64,000 nucleotides of DNA, taken from assembly GCA_021234155.1 (NCBI GenBank), contig JAJEKV010000091.1, positions 1,865,501 to 1,929,500 of the forward strand. The letters run 5' to 3'. The DNA is from Isoetes taiwanensis (taxonomy: Eukaryota > Streptophyta > Lycopodiopsida > Isoetales > Isoetaceae). Position numbers and translations under genes: made by a program. Below are positions 45,192 to 56,345 of this stretch, piece after piece. A model generated the notes under the pieces. The model ran no database searches, had not been told where the DNA came from, and saw only the letters and a list, made by a program, of their open reading frames with translations. Each line of letters opens with the position of its first letter. Position 1 is the stretch's first letter.

Positions 45192-45603
45192 TGTTAGAGC
45201 CTTAACTCTAACCTTGCAAGAAGGATGAAAAACCCAACAATCCAAGCTCAATCTATCAAATCAAGGCAATGCACAACACAAAGAATCATCATTCCATAGC
45301 CAGATCAAGCAAAATGCTCCTCTCCCCCACACCGCCTCCCCTTCTCTCTCCTCGTCAGATATACTACAAAGATCATCATGGATATTGCAAATATCCTGGG
45401 TGACGTACAGCATGTGCGTGACATCACCCATATACTAGAGATTATCTTCTATACCAATCAATAGTGGTGGAATGGGTTAGTGGTGACAAGTGGTGGGTGA
45501 GTGGTGATATGGTGACATGGGATGAGTGTGGTGAGGGTGACCAAGTGTGGTGGAGTGGTGACGAGTGGTGATGATGAGTGTGGTGAGTGTGATCACCCCA
45601 ACA
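45192..45603 (-). repeat. Gypsy 3' LTR with TGGTGA minisatellite
   Basis: 412 bp. The stretch 45465-45590 is an irregular GTGGTGA/GAGTGGTGA minisatellite. Overall similar to the 5' LTR, but differing in scattered short blocks. Confidence 0.87.
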
Positions 45604-46239
45604 AGGGCTTACCACAAGGGAAAAATATGCCACTGTATGAGAACCCACAACAACAAAAAATACCGACACATTTACATGTATGTTTAGAAAGGTAAATACC
45701 CTCCTCAAATCCAAATGATCGATACAAACAAACCGTCCAAAATGATGTTGACGAAACAGAGCTCAGAATCGTGGCAAACTTTGAAAGCTGATATCTTGAG
45801 TTCCGGCACTGCTTGACCTCCGCACCATAGCTCGCTGGATTCAGACGTCAAAACACATCTTTTGATGTAGGATATATTGTGTATTATGGAACTGCCCATC
45901 TGTTTTACAGAAAAACGACCTGCTGTAGCCACAAGTTCTCCGTAAATTCTTAATTGAGCTATACCAAATCAATCCCTTAGAATAGCACTTTCAAAATAAG
46001 GCCCCGAGATCCTTGCCATTTCTGGGATTAGGCAACAAATTTTCCGAAAGTCATCAAGTAGAAAAGCCCCACTGGGTACCTCCTTATCAATCAGAAATGG
46101 GCTTTGAAATTTGGATAGATGTTGCTTAGTGGTCCCCACAACACCAATTGCCCTTCCTCAAATGGGTTCATAACCTCGTAATTTGTCTTGAGGTTTTACT
46201 TTCCTGCTTATGCCCTATATTGAAGTCTCGTCATTGTTG
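45604..46239 (-). other. Gypsy 3' untranslated region
   Basis: Between integrase and 3' LTR on the minus strand. No clear polypurine tract: the bases before the LTR read GTGGTAAGCCCT. The integrase C-terminal tail should be near 46000-46239, but I could not align it. Confidence 0.45.
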
Positions 46240-47257
46240 TCTCATCTCGCAATTGCAAAAGAAATCATCCATCCTATTATGCACTTTGATTTGAGTTGAA
46301 CCCTAATTCTCATAATAAGGTAGTTCCAATAAATGAACACAAAGGAATGTCCAAATGAATAGGCATCACAAATGACCCATAAAACCAATTCAAATGGTGT
46401 AAACTCAGAGCCAACTTGTAAGTACATCCTAAACTCCATACGGCACTGGCCAAGGCTTCATGCCAATTTTTGATTATCCCTTCAATCGCTTTAGCCAAGA
46501 TAGCTTTCAAAATTTTGTTAGTAGACTCACCTGTCCATTTCGCGGGATAATAAGCGTGTTTTTTGCATGTTGAACATCAATCTTTCTCGTTAATCGAAAG
46601 CTACTATACTTTCCCCATGAAATGAGTTCCCGAATCGTACAAAAAAAATGGTTGAACACCAAACCTAGAAATCAAATTGTGATAAAGAAAGCTTATCGTG
46701 GTATTTTCTCAGAGTACGCTTTGTCGAACCCGCCTACCCACTTCGTAGAACACATACATGTGGTCGCCAAGATATACTTTTATGACCTTTGGAAGATGGA
46801 GGATTGATAGGCCCAATGTAATCCAATCCCCACATATGAAACGGACCAACGCCAAAAATAGGATGGAATGGCACATTATTGTGGCCTCTAACTGTTTATG
46901 CCTTTGACACTTCACATTTGCTAACAAAGTCCTAGTATCCTTTGTAAAAGAGTTGGCCAATAATATCCCAATGAAGGATCTTCCTAGCCGTGGTTCCGCC
47001 AAGAAATGCCCCCGACAATCATGTGCTTGTTGCAACAAATCATGAGTTTGTTGACCAGCAAAACACATCTTTAATAAGAGACCTTCCATAGTCCTCTTAT
47101 AAAGAATAGCCTCATGGACCACATAACCAGTTGCTTGTACCTCAAAGCATGCTTTTGTGTTTGAAAATGATGAAGGAAGTCCGAGCTTTTGCAAATACCG
47201 GTATATATTAGCATACCCAAGATCCACGTGCCTCAATGAACCCTTGTAATACTCCAT
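46240..47257 (-). pseudogene. Gypsy integrase
   Basis: Frame 47257-46709 (-) has the HHCC zinc domain (AHDCRGH ... VKCQRHKQ) and the start of the core (GDWITLGLSILHLPKVIKVYL, where the family has D-YIGPI...KGHKYILVATDY). Frame 46510-46310 continues with NWHEALASAVWSLGCTYK and the FTPFELVYG / VMPIHLDIP block. The middle of the core, with the second and third catalytic acids, is scrambled by frame changes. Confidence 0.78.
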
Positions 47258-47549
47258 TATCCCTGAAATGCTACTTGTGGTCTGTTTCCTCTTCTATTTC
47301 AGCACCACTACTCAAATAGGCACTTGGATTATGAGTTCCCTTGAGCCACCTTTTAATATACTTCAACTCAAATTTTGTATAATAAGAGCCCATCTTGTAA
47401 ACTTAGGATCTTGGATGGGCCTTTTGTTGTAAATGTAAATGGGTTCACATCCATATGAATATATAAACATATTGTACATTTGTCCAGAATTCCATTGTGA
47501 AGGAAGAAGATAATGTTCCAAATTTATTCAAGGCCCACTTCATCGCTCA

Positions 47550-47965
47550 ACCCAAGATGCTCCACATGAGTCCACGCCTTTTTTGTGGAGTTAATGTACC
47601 CCTTAGCATAGTAATTACATCATAATGCTTTTGCTGATTTTTCCGACATAGTGTGACGTTTCCAAAGCTTGCTCCCAAAACCCAGAAGAATAAATGAAAA
47701 GGCCTACTATTCTTGGAGGAATCAGCAATGTTCTCTTTCAATTGTCCAAGGCACCATTCAATGCTTCTTGAGCGCCCTCCTTCCATCTAAAATTCTGCCC
47801 TTGTTTGCATACAATCCACAAGTGGCTGGGTTATTTTAGCAAAATTATGCAAAATACCTCCTACTAAACCCGAAGCTGGCCATATAAGCTTCTCACTTGA
47901 GATACATTTGTAGGTGGTTTCACCTTCCAAGGCTGCAATCTTACCATGATCCACTTGTAATCCCT
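47550..47965 (-). pseudogene. Gypsy RT thumb and canonical RNase H
   Basis: GLQVDHGKIAALEG, LHNFAKITQPLVDCM, then RWKEGAQEAL (47800-47760), all standard gypsy thumb/connection blocks. The RNase H proper (FHLFFWVLGASFGNVTL) has no aspartate where TDAS is expected, like gypsy copy 1, although frameshifts make this less certain. Confidence 0.7.
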
Positions 47966-48500
47966 TCAAACATAATTGCTCAATAATTTTCCTCCTCTAG
48001 TGAAGAAAATGCACTTAGTGTGATTCAAACTTATGCCATACAATTCCATCTTCAAGAACTTTTTCTCGAGATGATCCAAGTGATCCCTTCTTGATTCGAA
48101 AAACATTGTCAAGTCGCCTATAAAGACTCTCAAAAAGTCTAAAATATCATGAAAAGCATATGTCATAGCTCTCTTTAAATGTGGCCGAGCAATCTTTGTG
48201 CATAGATGCCAAAAGATGTTCTAAAAGCCGCCATTGTTTGATGTGGGTGGATAGATTTGATCTGATTATATCCCCGAAAGTACCCATCCAAGAAAGAATA
48301 GGCCTGATTTCCGCAACAATATCCAATAAAGTGTCTATGAATGGTGTAGGAAAATGATCTCTTTGGTAGTTTTATTGAGATCCCCGTAATCAATGCATAC
48401 TGATTGAGTTATCGGGCTTTCAATCGACAATAGAACCGATCCAATCTGAATTTGGCAATCGGCATAATAAATCCGGCCCAAAAGCTTCACAATCTCAAAT
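47966..48500 (-). pseudogene. Gypsy reverse transcriptase
   Basis: Frames 48393-48175 and 48166-47966 (-): ITGISIKLPKRSF with GYCCGNQAYSFLDGYF-GYNQI, the FRTSFGIYAQRLL region, and VFIGDLTMFFESRRDHLDHLEKKFLKM...SLNHTKCIFF. The active-site YxDD reads FIGD here. Non-functional. Confidence 0.78.
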
Positions 48501-48953
48501 TACTTGCTCCTCTATTGGGTCGGACTCATTCGCCTTTGAGCTTGTTGGACCTGGTTTTGATCCTTGTTTCAAATCAATGGTATGCACCACAACCCTCGTG
48601 GAATGCCTTTCAATTCTTTTGTAATTTCTTGCCAAACATCCCCACCTCTTAATAAAGATATCAAATCGCTCCTCCACTTGAGTAAGATCTCCAATAGTAA
48701 ATCCAATTTTTTTTTGATTTCCTTTGAGAAATATTGATGTTCTTGACCTAATGTGGTGGGACTGTGAATGAAGATGGTGAGTGTGGTGACGAATGTGGGT
48801 AATGTGGTGATTGTGGTGAATGTGGTGATGCTGATGAATGTGGTGCGTAGATGACCGTGGTGAACTCCGAATGGATGGTGGATGATGATTGTGATGAATT
48901 TGTGCATGTGATGACCGGATGGCTGTGGTGAATATGGACTGATCTGATTTACC
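48501..48953 (-). other. Gypsy linker between extra RNase H and RT, with minisatellite
   Basis: About 48755-48935 is a GTGGTGA/ATGTGGTGA minisatellite like the one in the element's own LTRs, here inside pol. It translates into a His/Thr-rich stretch that is not part of any domain, so it probably arose after decay. The remaining sequence precedes RT (EKLFQ/LLKRWGC-like). Confidence 0.55.
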
Positions 48954-49330
48954 TCATCCTCCGTAATGTGCATGCCACCAAGCCGCTTTTGCACCATCGC
49001 CGACAGTTAAAGCATCCGGCCATACACTATTTTGTTCCTTTGAACATGTACCACAATGCATTGTCGAAACTGTGGACTTCAAATCTATGGCTTGTTGGGT
49101 GCCTCTCAAATTAGCACTTAAAACCTGAACTTGATCCATAAGTTGTTGACACACCAACAAAGAGTTCCAAAATAGTCAAACAATCAACATGCTTCTTTTT
49201 GCCAAAGTCATCCCTTGAATAAGTGCATGATATTCAAAATTTCATTATTACTACTTGCATTGCAGATGGTATACCAATGTAACAATCTCCTTTTCTTATG
49301 CCCATATATAATGTAAATACTCCTACACCT
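48954..49330 (-). pseudogene. Gypsy extra RNase H, upstream of RT
   Basis: Minus-strand pieces, over two frames: SNNEILNIMHLFKG (the NNEAEYxALIxGL strand), AKKKHVDCLTI, a damaged GDS, LLVCQQLMDQVQVL, then CSKEQNSVWPDALT (the HVPREqNxxADAL strand). The order is RNase H first, RT about 500 bp later. Catalytic residues cannot all be verified because of frame changes, but the family assignment is clear. Confidence 0.7.
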
Positions 49331-50059
49331 CCATAATTTTTGAGTTTAGAGAATGCACCAACAAAATACATTTGTCCTTCATAGTGGGCTGATTGCTTAT
49401 CCCATCCATGCTTGATGTCAAAATCAACATCTCTACTTGATCTTGATCAATACCTTGCTGAAATAAAAGTGTCACTAATGGGTCTTTGAATGGACTCCTC
49501 CTTCATGTTTACAAGAGTTTCTTTGTAACTCACCTTCATCAATACTTTCAAGTCTTTTTGAATATGGCCATCAAGAACTTGTTGTCAGAATGACATATTT
49601 CTGAAATTTAGGTACCTTTTGAACCATTTTGTACAAAGTCTTATCTTCCTTTGTCACCCACTTCCCAAGACATGAAAAAAACTAAGACCTTGTCGCCCCC
49701 CGACACCATAGCATTTTTCTTTTGTTGATTTCTAACTGGGCTGCTCAAAGAATGATTGCAAAGAAAGGTATCTTTTGGTGATTTCACATGAAGTCTCACC
49801 AAACCTGCATCTAACCATGCAATGTACTCAAAGAATAAAGTATAAGTTTCAAATGCACACTGAAATTTCAAAACCATGAAACCAAGATTGCTTCCACCTC
49901 ATAGACTTGCATAAGACATTTCTTATGATTCCCATGGGCTGCATCTTTCCGTTAGTCCCGCGGCCTCCCCGGTTCAGACTATTCACGATACCATCTTTTA
50001 ATTGGCCAAGCTTTAGGATCCACAGACAAGAATGGGCCACCATCAAAGGCTCAGAAGAC
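49331..50059 (-). pseudogene. Gypsy protease, second part
   Basis: Continues the protease cut at 60794. On the minus strand 50046-49849 reads VAHSCLWILKLGQLKDG and MGIIRNVLCKSMRWK, and 49877-49641 KFQCAFETYTLFFEYIAWLDAG, in the place of the DLLLGRPWI region. The reading is poor; the assignment rests mainly on position. Confidence 0.45.
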
Positions 50060-50533
50060 TGTTAATGTAATTTCACGCAACAAGCTCCGTCCGGCCAACA
50101 AGAGGCCGACAAGATGCAGTTATTAGAACGCACGGTGTCAAATGTTTACTCAGCATTTCGCGAGGTAAACGCTAACATTATCAAGAATCGTGCCTCCTTC
50201 CGTAGAGTCGCACCGAGATCAAATCTGAAAGTGTCTATATTAGCCAAAGAGCCACAAATGGAGAGAGTATGGAGTAGAGCTGGCAGAGGCTAGATGGAGT
50301 TTGAGTCTTGTCTCTTTTCAAATTTTCTCTCAATTTAGAGCTCATGTATGTTCATCGCTGATATCAAGGAAGTGAATACGCGGCTTTTCCTCTCTACTGT
50401 TTTTTCTGCTCCGCTTTCATTTTTCTTGCAAATCCCAAGGTGATATACAAGTCCCCGGATTCTCCTGTTAGGATCTGGGCGGTCTCACAGTAGGGTCGCT
50501 CTTTGCGAGTTCCCCAACCTGCACTCCCAAACA
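50060..50533 (+). repeat. Nested gypsy left LTR
   Basis: TGTTAATGTAATT ... CCCAAACA. The start is set by TG and by the limit of host protease DNA; the end by where similarity with the right LTR stops. Confidence 0.6.
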
Positions 50534-52850
50534 CCGCTGCCGCCAGCTGGTCTGGATTCGTTTTTCTTCTTCGCCGCTTATGTCGTCCAAACTTCACGCC
50601 TTTAAGAACTTCTTCCCGTGACGGGCGCCTCGATTGAGCCACCACCGACGGAAGTCGCTCGCATGCATGTATGGATCTACTTATGACATTGAGGGAGGCC
50701 ATTATTCGGCCTAGGCTCACCAGCGCCACCCACCCTCGTAGTCATGTCTCGGCCCATATCTACCTGCTGCAAACATTGCTCATACCGCCTCCCTTTATCA
50801 CTATCAGAGCCCTATCCGCCTCCACCGCTTCAACCTTACTTTCATACCCCGTAACATGCCTTCATCCATCACTCTTCCGCCATATCACTTCACAACCATC
50901 ATCTCCCCACGGGTAGACAGATATCCACATGTCTCTTTGCTCCTCCCCGTGATTTTCCCTTCCTACCTTCCCACCGCTTCTTCCTGTTTCATAACTAATG
51001 CACTTTCAAACCTAATGATCGTGCACCTCCAAGACTCTTATCTCAAATGGCACCCTTCACAGTACCTTTCCAAAGACTATACCTCCAACTCCACCTCAAT
51101 ATCCTCACTATCATGTTCCGGCCCAGCCCAAAGACTTTACCTCTACCTTTCGTGACTTTTACTGACTTATCCCACCTTTGGCAACACGAAGGCAAACCTT
51201 TTAGACCAAAGTGCTCAGCCTCACATGGAAGAATTTGAGGTCGCCGTCCTCGAATGGTCATGCCCCCTCAACTGAAATTCCACATCTTTTTCCAATCACA
51301 TTGCGCGGGTTTCTCATCAATGGCTTCATGTCCAACAAAAGCCACCGGAAATAAGATTGGTCCAAATAAAAACCGCTTTTTCCACTATGGGACCACCGGA
51401 TGATGATCAACTTTATCTCAAAGCAACTCAATGACCTTTTCAACAAGAGCTCCTCCACTTGAAGTTCGCCTCGATTTTGCAGACCGTTTTCACATTCTCG
51501 CTTTCAAGAAACTCAAGGAGTACTCCTACACAGAGCCAGATCTTGGTCCGGGTTTCTCCAAGGACTTCCTCCAGCCTTATCGTGACCAAGGATCAATACC
51601 GGCGCCCGCACTTTGAGCAAAGTATCGATCTTGTCAATCACTTAGTCATGTTTCCTCCCGCGGCGTGGCTCTTCGGGGCCCTTCATTCCACCCGCCATGG
51701 TTCCCGTCATTGCCGCAACCTCAACACGCCTAACTGGCAGCAAGCAGCTCCGTGCCATATTCAGAAATATCAAGGCTAATTTAATTAACCTAGGTAACTC
51801 CAATGGGCTCAGCCACAGTAAACGCCGCAACATGGTTCACCAAGAATGCATCAAGACTATCCTACCTTCGCGCAATAAAGATGACAAGTGCAAACAACAC
51901 CTGACTCAATCACTATATCACAGTCACCATCAGCAGGCGCGCAACCTTAATCAACTCTATCAAGAATAGAGCAACAACGGGACTCCAACACACGCTCTCC
52001 TTTTGATCCTTCAAAGCCGGCACGCCATAGTCAGCCAAAATAATCACCTACAGGTCCTCAACTCCTGCAGTTCAGTACTCGCACTAATCAGACGACATCA
52101 CCGCTTTCACGCTACCAACTCGATTGTTAATGGCAAACAAGTGCCCGCTGGGGCCCGCTCTTCTGAAGCTACTGAAGTTAATCACGCTATCAACTAGCCC
52201 CTCACTAATCAACCCTGAGATGGATCAATACATCAGAAGAAATTTTTCAGCTCTTTAATCCTCCGGGCCAAATGCATCAAATTGGGTTGGTTTGGTTTAT
52301 CGCTGCACTGTGGCGCCACGCCCCTTAACTATTATTCCCAAATGGCACGCAATCGCTTTACAATGACGCCATTCCTCATGCAAGACAAAAAAGGTCCATT
52401 TTGCACCGGATTTGGAGAAACTCATGCCAATGTCATGCCTAAAGTTCTGCCAAAGCATTTTGAACCCTCATGCAAGTCAGCCGGCGTCACTGACAATGTC
52501 CAATGTCCATGCTACCAGAGCTCAACAACGAAAGACGACCTTCCACGCCCCAACCTCCACGCCTCCCCACATATCCCAACATCGCCAAAGTGGAGGTTGA
52601 CTTACCTGAAGAAGTTGTCGGCCTTTACCACGCGACTTCCTCGCACCGTGGATCCAAATTGACTTTTTCTCATGTGCTCGAACTCCAAGAGGAGCTAGCA
52701 AAATCAAAAATTCCTTTAAGCTTGGCTAATTTTGAACTCGCCCCGCTTCTCAAGGACCGCTTACTACTCCCGACTATTTTGGTTGGGGCTGTTGCTACCT
52801 CCCTCACTCTGGCCCATGCCACGCAGGCAATCAACAGTCAATCATGTTCA
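50534..52850 (+). pseudogene. Nested gypsy leader and Gag region
   Basis: By position this should hold the leader and gag. Frames at 50856-51155, 51459-51779, 51697-51969, 52282-52662 and 52503-52856 are overlapping pieces in all three frames with CAC/TCA-rich composition. I do not recognise a Gag motif or zinc knuckle; frameshifting is severe. Confidence 0.35.
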
Positions 52851-53760
52851 AATTGACTGAGGTAGTGCTGTCAATCTCATCACTTCGGATAAACCCGCAA
52901 AACAAATGGGCATCAAACAACTCTATCGTGCCCCATATGACATCAAATTGGCCAATGGCCATATCATCGACCAAGGCGCCACGCCTTCACATCAACATAG
53001 GTGATCCGCATTCCCTTGGAATTTGGTGTTTTGGAAGGTTTGGAGAAGATCTGTGATTATGAAATGTTGGTCGTGGAGACCTTTTTCTCCGCCAAAGGGC
53101 CAGAGCATTCGTCGGGCCACGGATCGCTTAGTCATCAATCGATGGTCACCTCCAATGCCACCATGGACTTGGAAATGTGGCAAAAAATCATTTCCGCCGA
53201 CAATTACCGCCGAACCTCTCCGACACCGGGGCGCCCGAGGATATTTATCAAGTTCGGGTTCGCCACACTCATGAAGCCTCATCGACCCTACCCCGGTATC
53301 TTTGGACCTTGGGGAGAAATGACTCTTGATCGTGACAAAGGCTGTGGGCGCTGCTTGACCCTTACCGGGCTCCTTGCAATCAATCCAACGCGTTGATCAC
53401 TTTGGTGACAACCTCCCGGCAGCTCTGTGGGAAGCTGGCCACCGCCATGAAGCAACCTCCAGCTGAGGAAACCGGCAACCTCTCTTTTCACCAAGCTGAG
53501 CCACGCATCTGTTATGCTTCAACCTCCCCTCATATTGTCGGGACATGGAAGTTATCCCCATATTCGACTCTGACGTAGAGATTGTGGGGCGTAGGCAACA
53601 ATCGACTGTCGGATTGCGCCCAATCTTCCCACACCCCATCGTAACGAGGCGTCCACGCTTTCAAAAAGTTCAAACACATTTTCACACAGACTCTGTGAGA
53701 GATCTTCGGGGGATCAACAAACTCTGGGGAACTCACCATTCCTACCAAGTCAAGTCCGAT
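52851..53760 (+). pseudogene. Nested gypsy protease
   Basis: Near 52854-52990 one frame reads D-stop-GSAVNLIT, AKQMGIKQLYRAPYDIKLANGH, a retropepsin loop (D-T/S-G with the middle codon now TGA) and the following strand. Further protease and linker coding is expected to 53760 but is scrambled. Confidence 0.6.
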
Positions 53761-54560
53761 GATCTAGCAACGATGCCGGCTCAACCCCCACTACCGTGAT
53801 CGGCGTCAAGGCGTAAATTGACAAACTCCTTGCTGCGAGTTTGATCTATGAGGTCAAACATTACGAGTGGGTGAGCCCCATCGCCATTGTACTCAAACAC
53901 AATGGTAAGATCCGGCTGTTTGTGTGGACTACCAAAACTCAATCGCCACACGGGCGTGATCATTTTCCTCTTCCCTTCCACCGGGGCCGGAGTTGCGGAA
54001 GAGGTTGTCGGACATGAGATGTACTCCTTCATGGATGGTTTTCTGGCTACAATCGATCTCAATCAAAGAATCTGATCAACTCCAAGACTACCTTCACCAC
54101 CGTGGCACTTTTGCCTACAAGGTGGTTCCTTTGGATTATCCAAACTCTCCATCCACGTTTCAACGTATCATGCTCTCCAGTTTTCATGATTTTATGAAGG
54201 AAAATCCCTTCTTGCAAATTTTTCAAGATGACTTCTCTCCTCTGAGTTCCATGGTCAACCATTTGATAAATTGGAACTTGTCTTTCGTGAAATGTGATGA
54301 GTCCCGCATTAGTCTCAATCCCGAGAAATGCACCTTTTAAGGCCACTTCCGTGTGTTCTGTTGGGACATGTGGTCAAAGTTGCGTATCACCACGGATCTC
54401 GCCAAAATCGGCGTGCTCCAGGCTCAAGCACCAGCAATATAAAGGAAACACTCTTTTTCTTGGGTAAGTCAATTATTACTCCACCTTCATTCCCGGACTG
54501 CTGACCATTCGGCAGATCCCATTCATAAACTCATCGGTGATGAATCCACCGGCTTGAATT
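53761..54560 (+). pseudogene. Nested gypsy reverse transcriptase
   Basis: KLLAASLIYEVKHYEWVSP, IAIVLKHNGKIRLFV near 53880-53920, YSFMDGF-GYNQSQ near 54020, FAYKVVPLDYPNSPSTFQRIM near 54110-54170, FQDDF (in place of YxDD) near 54220, NPEKCTF near 54318. Frame changes separate almost every block. Confidence 0.72.
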
Positions 54561-55090
54561 CCTGTGCGGATGCCGCTTTTCCAGCTTGAAGCTCTTGCTT
54601 ACTCAGCCCCGGTTCTTGTCCCTCCTCAATGGACAAGCCCTTTCATGTCCATGTTTTGTGTCTCGACCTTTGCTATTGGAGCTGTTCTTTCTCAAGAATA
54701 TGATGCGTAGCGACAAACCAAAACCGCTACAGCCGGCCCGAAACTCAATTCTGGCTGACGCGAACTACGCTTACAGGCGAGGCTCTGTTTAATTTTTTTT
54801 ACCGCCCAACGCCCGCCATCATCTTTTGGCATCCAAATCAAATTTTTGTTGACCACGGGCACTTCTTTACTTGATCAACAAATCCACGCTTCACGGCCGC
54901 ATTGCTCGTTGGGTCCTCCTACCGAAGAATTTGCACCTTTTGAAATTGTTCACAGGCGGCAAATCTCATGTTGTCCCGGGATATCTTTCGCGATCCACCG
55001 CAGATGATCCTTCCACCGGAGTCTCGGGCGCCTTTCCCCGACGCCAACTCTTTCTGGTCACGGCACACCTCATTGGTTTCATGACTTTTT
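54561..55090 (+). pseudogene. Nested gypsy RNase H
   Basis: FQLEALAYSAPVLVPPQWTSPF then FAIGAVLSQEYD near 54670-54705 is the canonical gypsy RNase H start (F-xTDAS-xAIGAVLSQ). The rest lies in other frames to about 55000 (HVVPGYLSRS near 54970, the VPxxLSR end). Confidence 0.65.
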
Positions 55091-55139
55091 AAGATCTCCT
55101 CACGAGCTCTTCCACCGAGGGCGCCCCACGCTCTCTCGA

Positions 55140-56345
55140 ATTAAGCGACAATCCCGCCGCCATCAATTTCTCCACAGGTCCGTGGACTACACCGCCATGG
55201 TTGCAGGCCATCTTTACAAAGGGTAAGGATACCCATCCTTCGACGGCGGTGTTCTCCCCTCATGAGGTCCCATATTGTCTCGGAAGCCCATGAAGGGCCC
55301 TGAGGTGGTCATTTTCATGGAGACACCACGGCACGCCAAAAATCCCTTCTTCTTTGGTTATTTTGGCCCACGCCTTCAAAGACGCCACGCCCACGCCCGC
55401 ATGTGTGATGCTTGCCAGCGTGGGGGCGACCACCTACCGCGGACGCGCTTCCTTTGATGGCGGTTGCCACGCCACTTCCCTTCCAGCCAATGGGGAATGG
55501 ATTTTGTAGGACCCATCGATCCTCTGTACGGCAGACACCTGCGGTTCGGCTACATTCGGTTCTCCCACCGACTTACGCTACCAAATGGCGGAAGCTTAGC
55601 GCATCCGCATAACACCGCTGCGGCCAACCCATGGCCAAAGTCATCTATCAACAAATCATCCACTAAGGTTCCGGCCGGAGCTGGTCGCCGTTGATCGTGG
55701 TGTGTCCATTTTATCAATCACACCATCAAGGAGCCCAGTTACATCTCCTCGATACATCATCACAAGAGCACACCTTACTATCCTCGAGGGAATGGTTTGG
55801 CTGAAAGCACCAACAAAACTCGGGTCACAATTTCAAGAAAATTTGTGGCGCTTCCTGACCGGACCGCAAAACAAGCTTCCTACTGTTTTTGGGCTTACAA
55901 TACTTGTTTCAAAATATTTCTGAGTCACACCCCTTTCAAATTGGTTTATGGTCAAGCTCTCATGCCGTTTGAATACATACTTTCCAACACTCCGCTTTCA
56001 AGCTCTTGCCCATAATCCGTCTGGCACTCAAAGAAAGGGTTTATCAATTGGAACAGTTGGATGAACCCAGAAGAGATGCTTATATTCGTGTTCTTCATGG
56101 ACAACAGTTACAAAAATCCTTACATGACAAACGGTGAAGACAAAAAACATTCAATGAAGGAGATTTTTGTTCTTCTTTATGATTCTCGGTACAAAACTTT
56201 TCCCGATAAACTTAAGTTTCGTTGGCTTGGCCCTTATCAAATTGTTCAAGTGGTTCGACCCAGCGTTTTCACCTGCTGAAGTTAGATGGCACTCCATTAC
56301 CTATTAATCGGTTAATGGCTTTTCACCTCAAAACATTTCATACAA
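55140..56345 (+). pseudogene. Nested gypsy integrase
   Basis: The zinc domain ends ARMCDACQRGGDHLP (55397-55440). Core: SSQWGMDFVGPIDPLYGRH near 55490, a D-R-GVHFINHTIKE block near 55695, YYPRGNGLAESTNKTRV near 55775-55820 (third catalytic acid E kept), FWAYNTCFKI, HTPFKLVYGQALMPFEY. The C-terminal tail is well preserved: SRYKTFPDKLKFRWLGPYQI near 56190-56245 and LKLDGTPLPINRLMAFHLK near 56280-56330. Confidence 0.78.

Noticed and set aside
45465-45590. CRISPR-like or satellite array
   Set aside because: The GTGGTGA repeats are irregular, without spacers, and lie inside an LTR of a plant element.
45192-45610. Left gypsy LTR as an independent solo LTR with GGGCTT duplication
   Set aside because: Possible because AGGGCTT follows it, but the outer GGCTT repeats, the matching second LTR, and minus-strand Gag-to-integrase content between them fit one element better.
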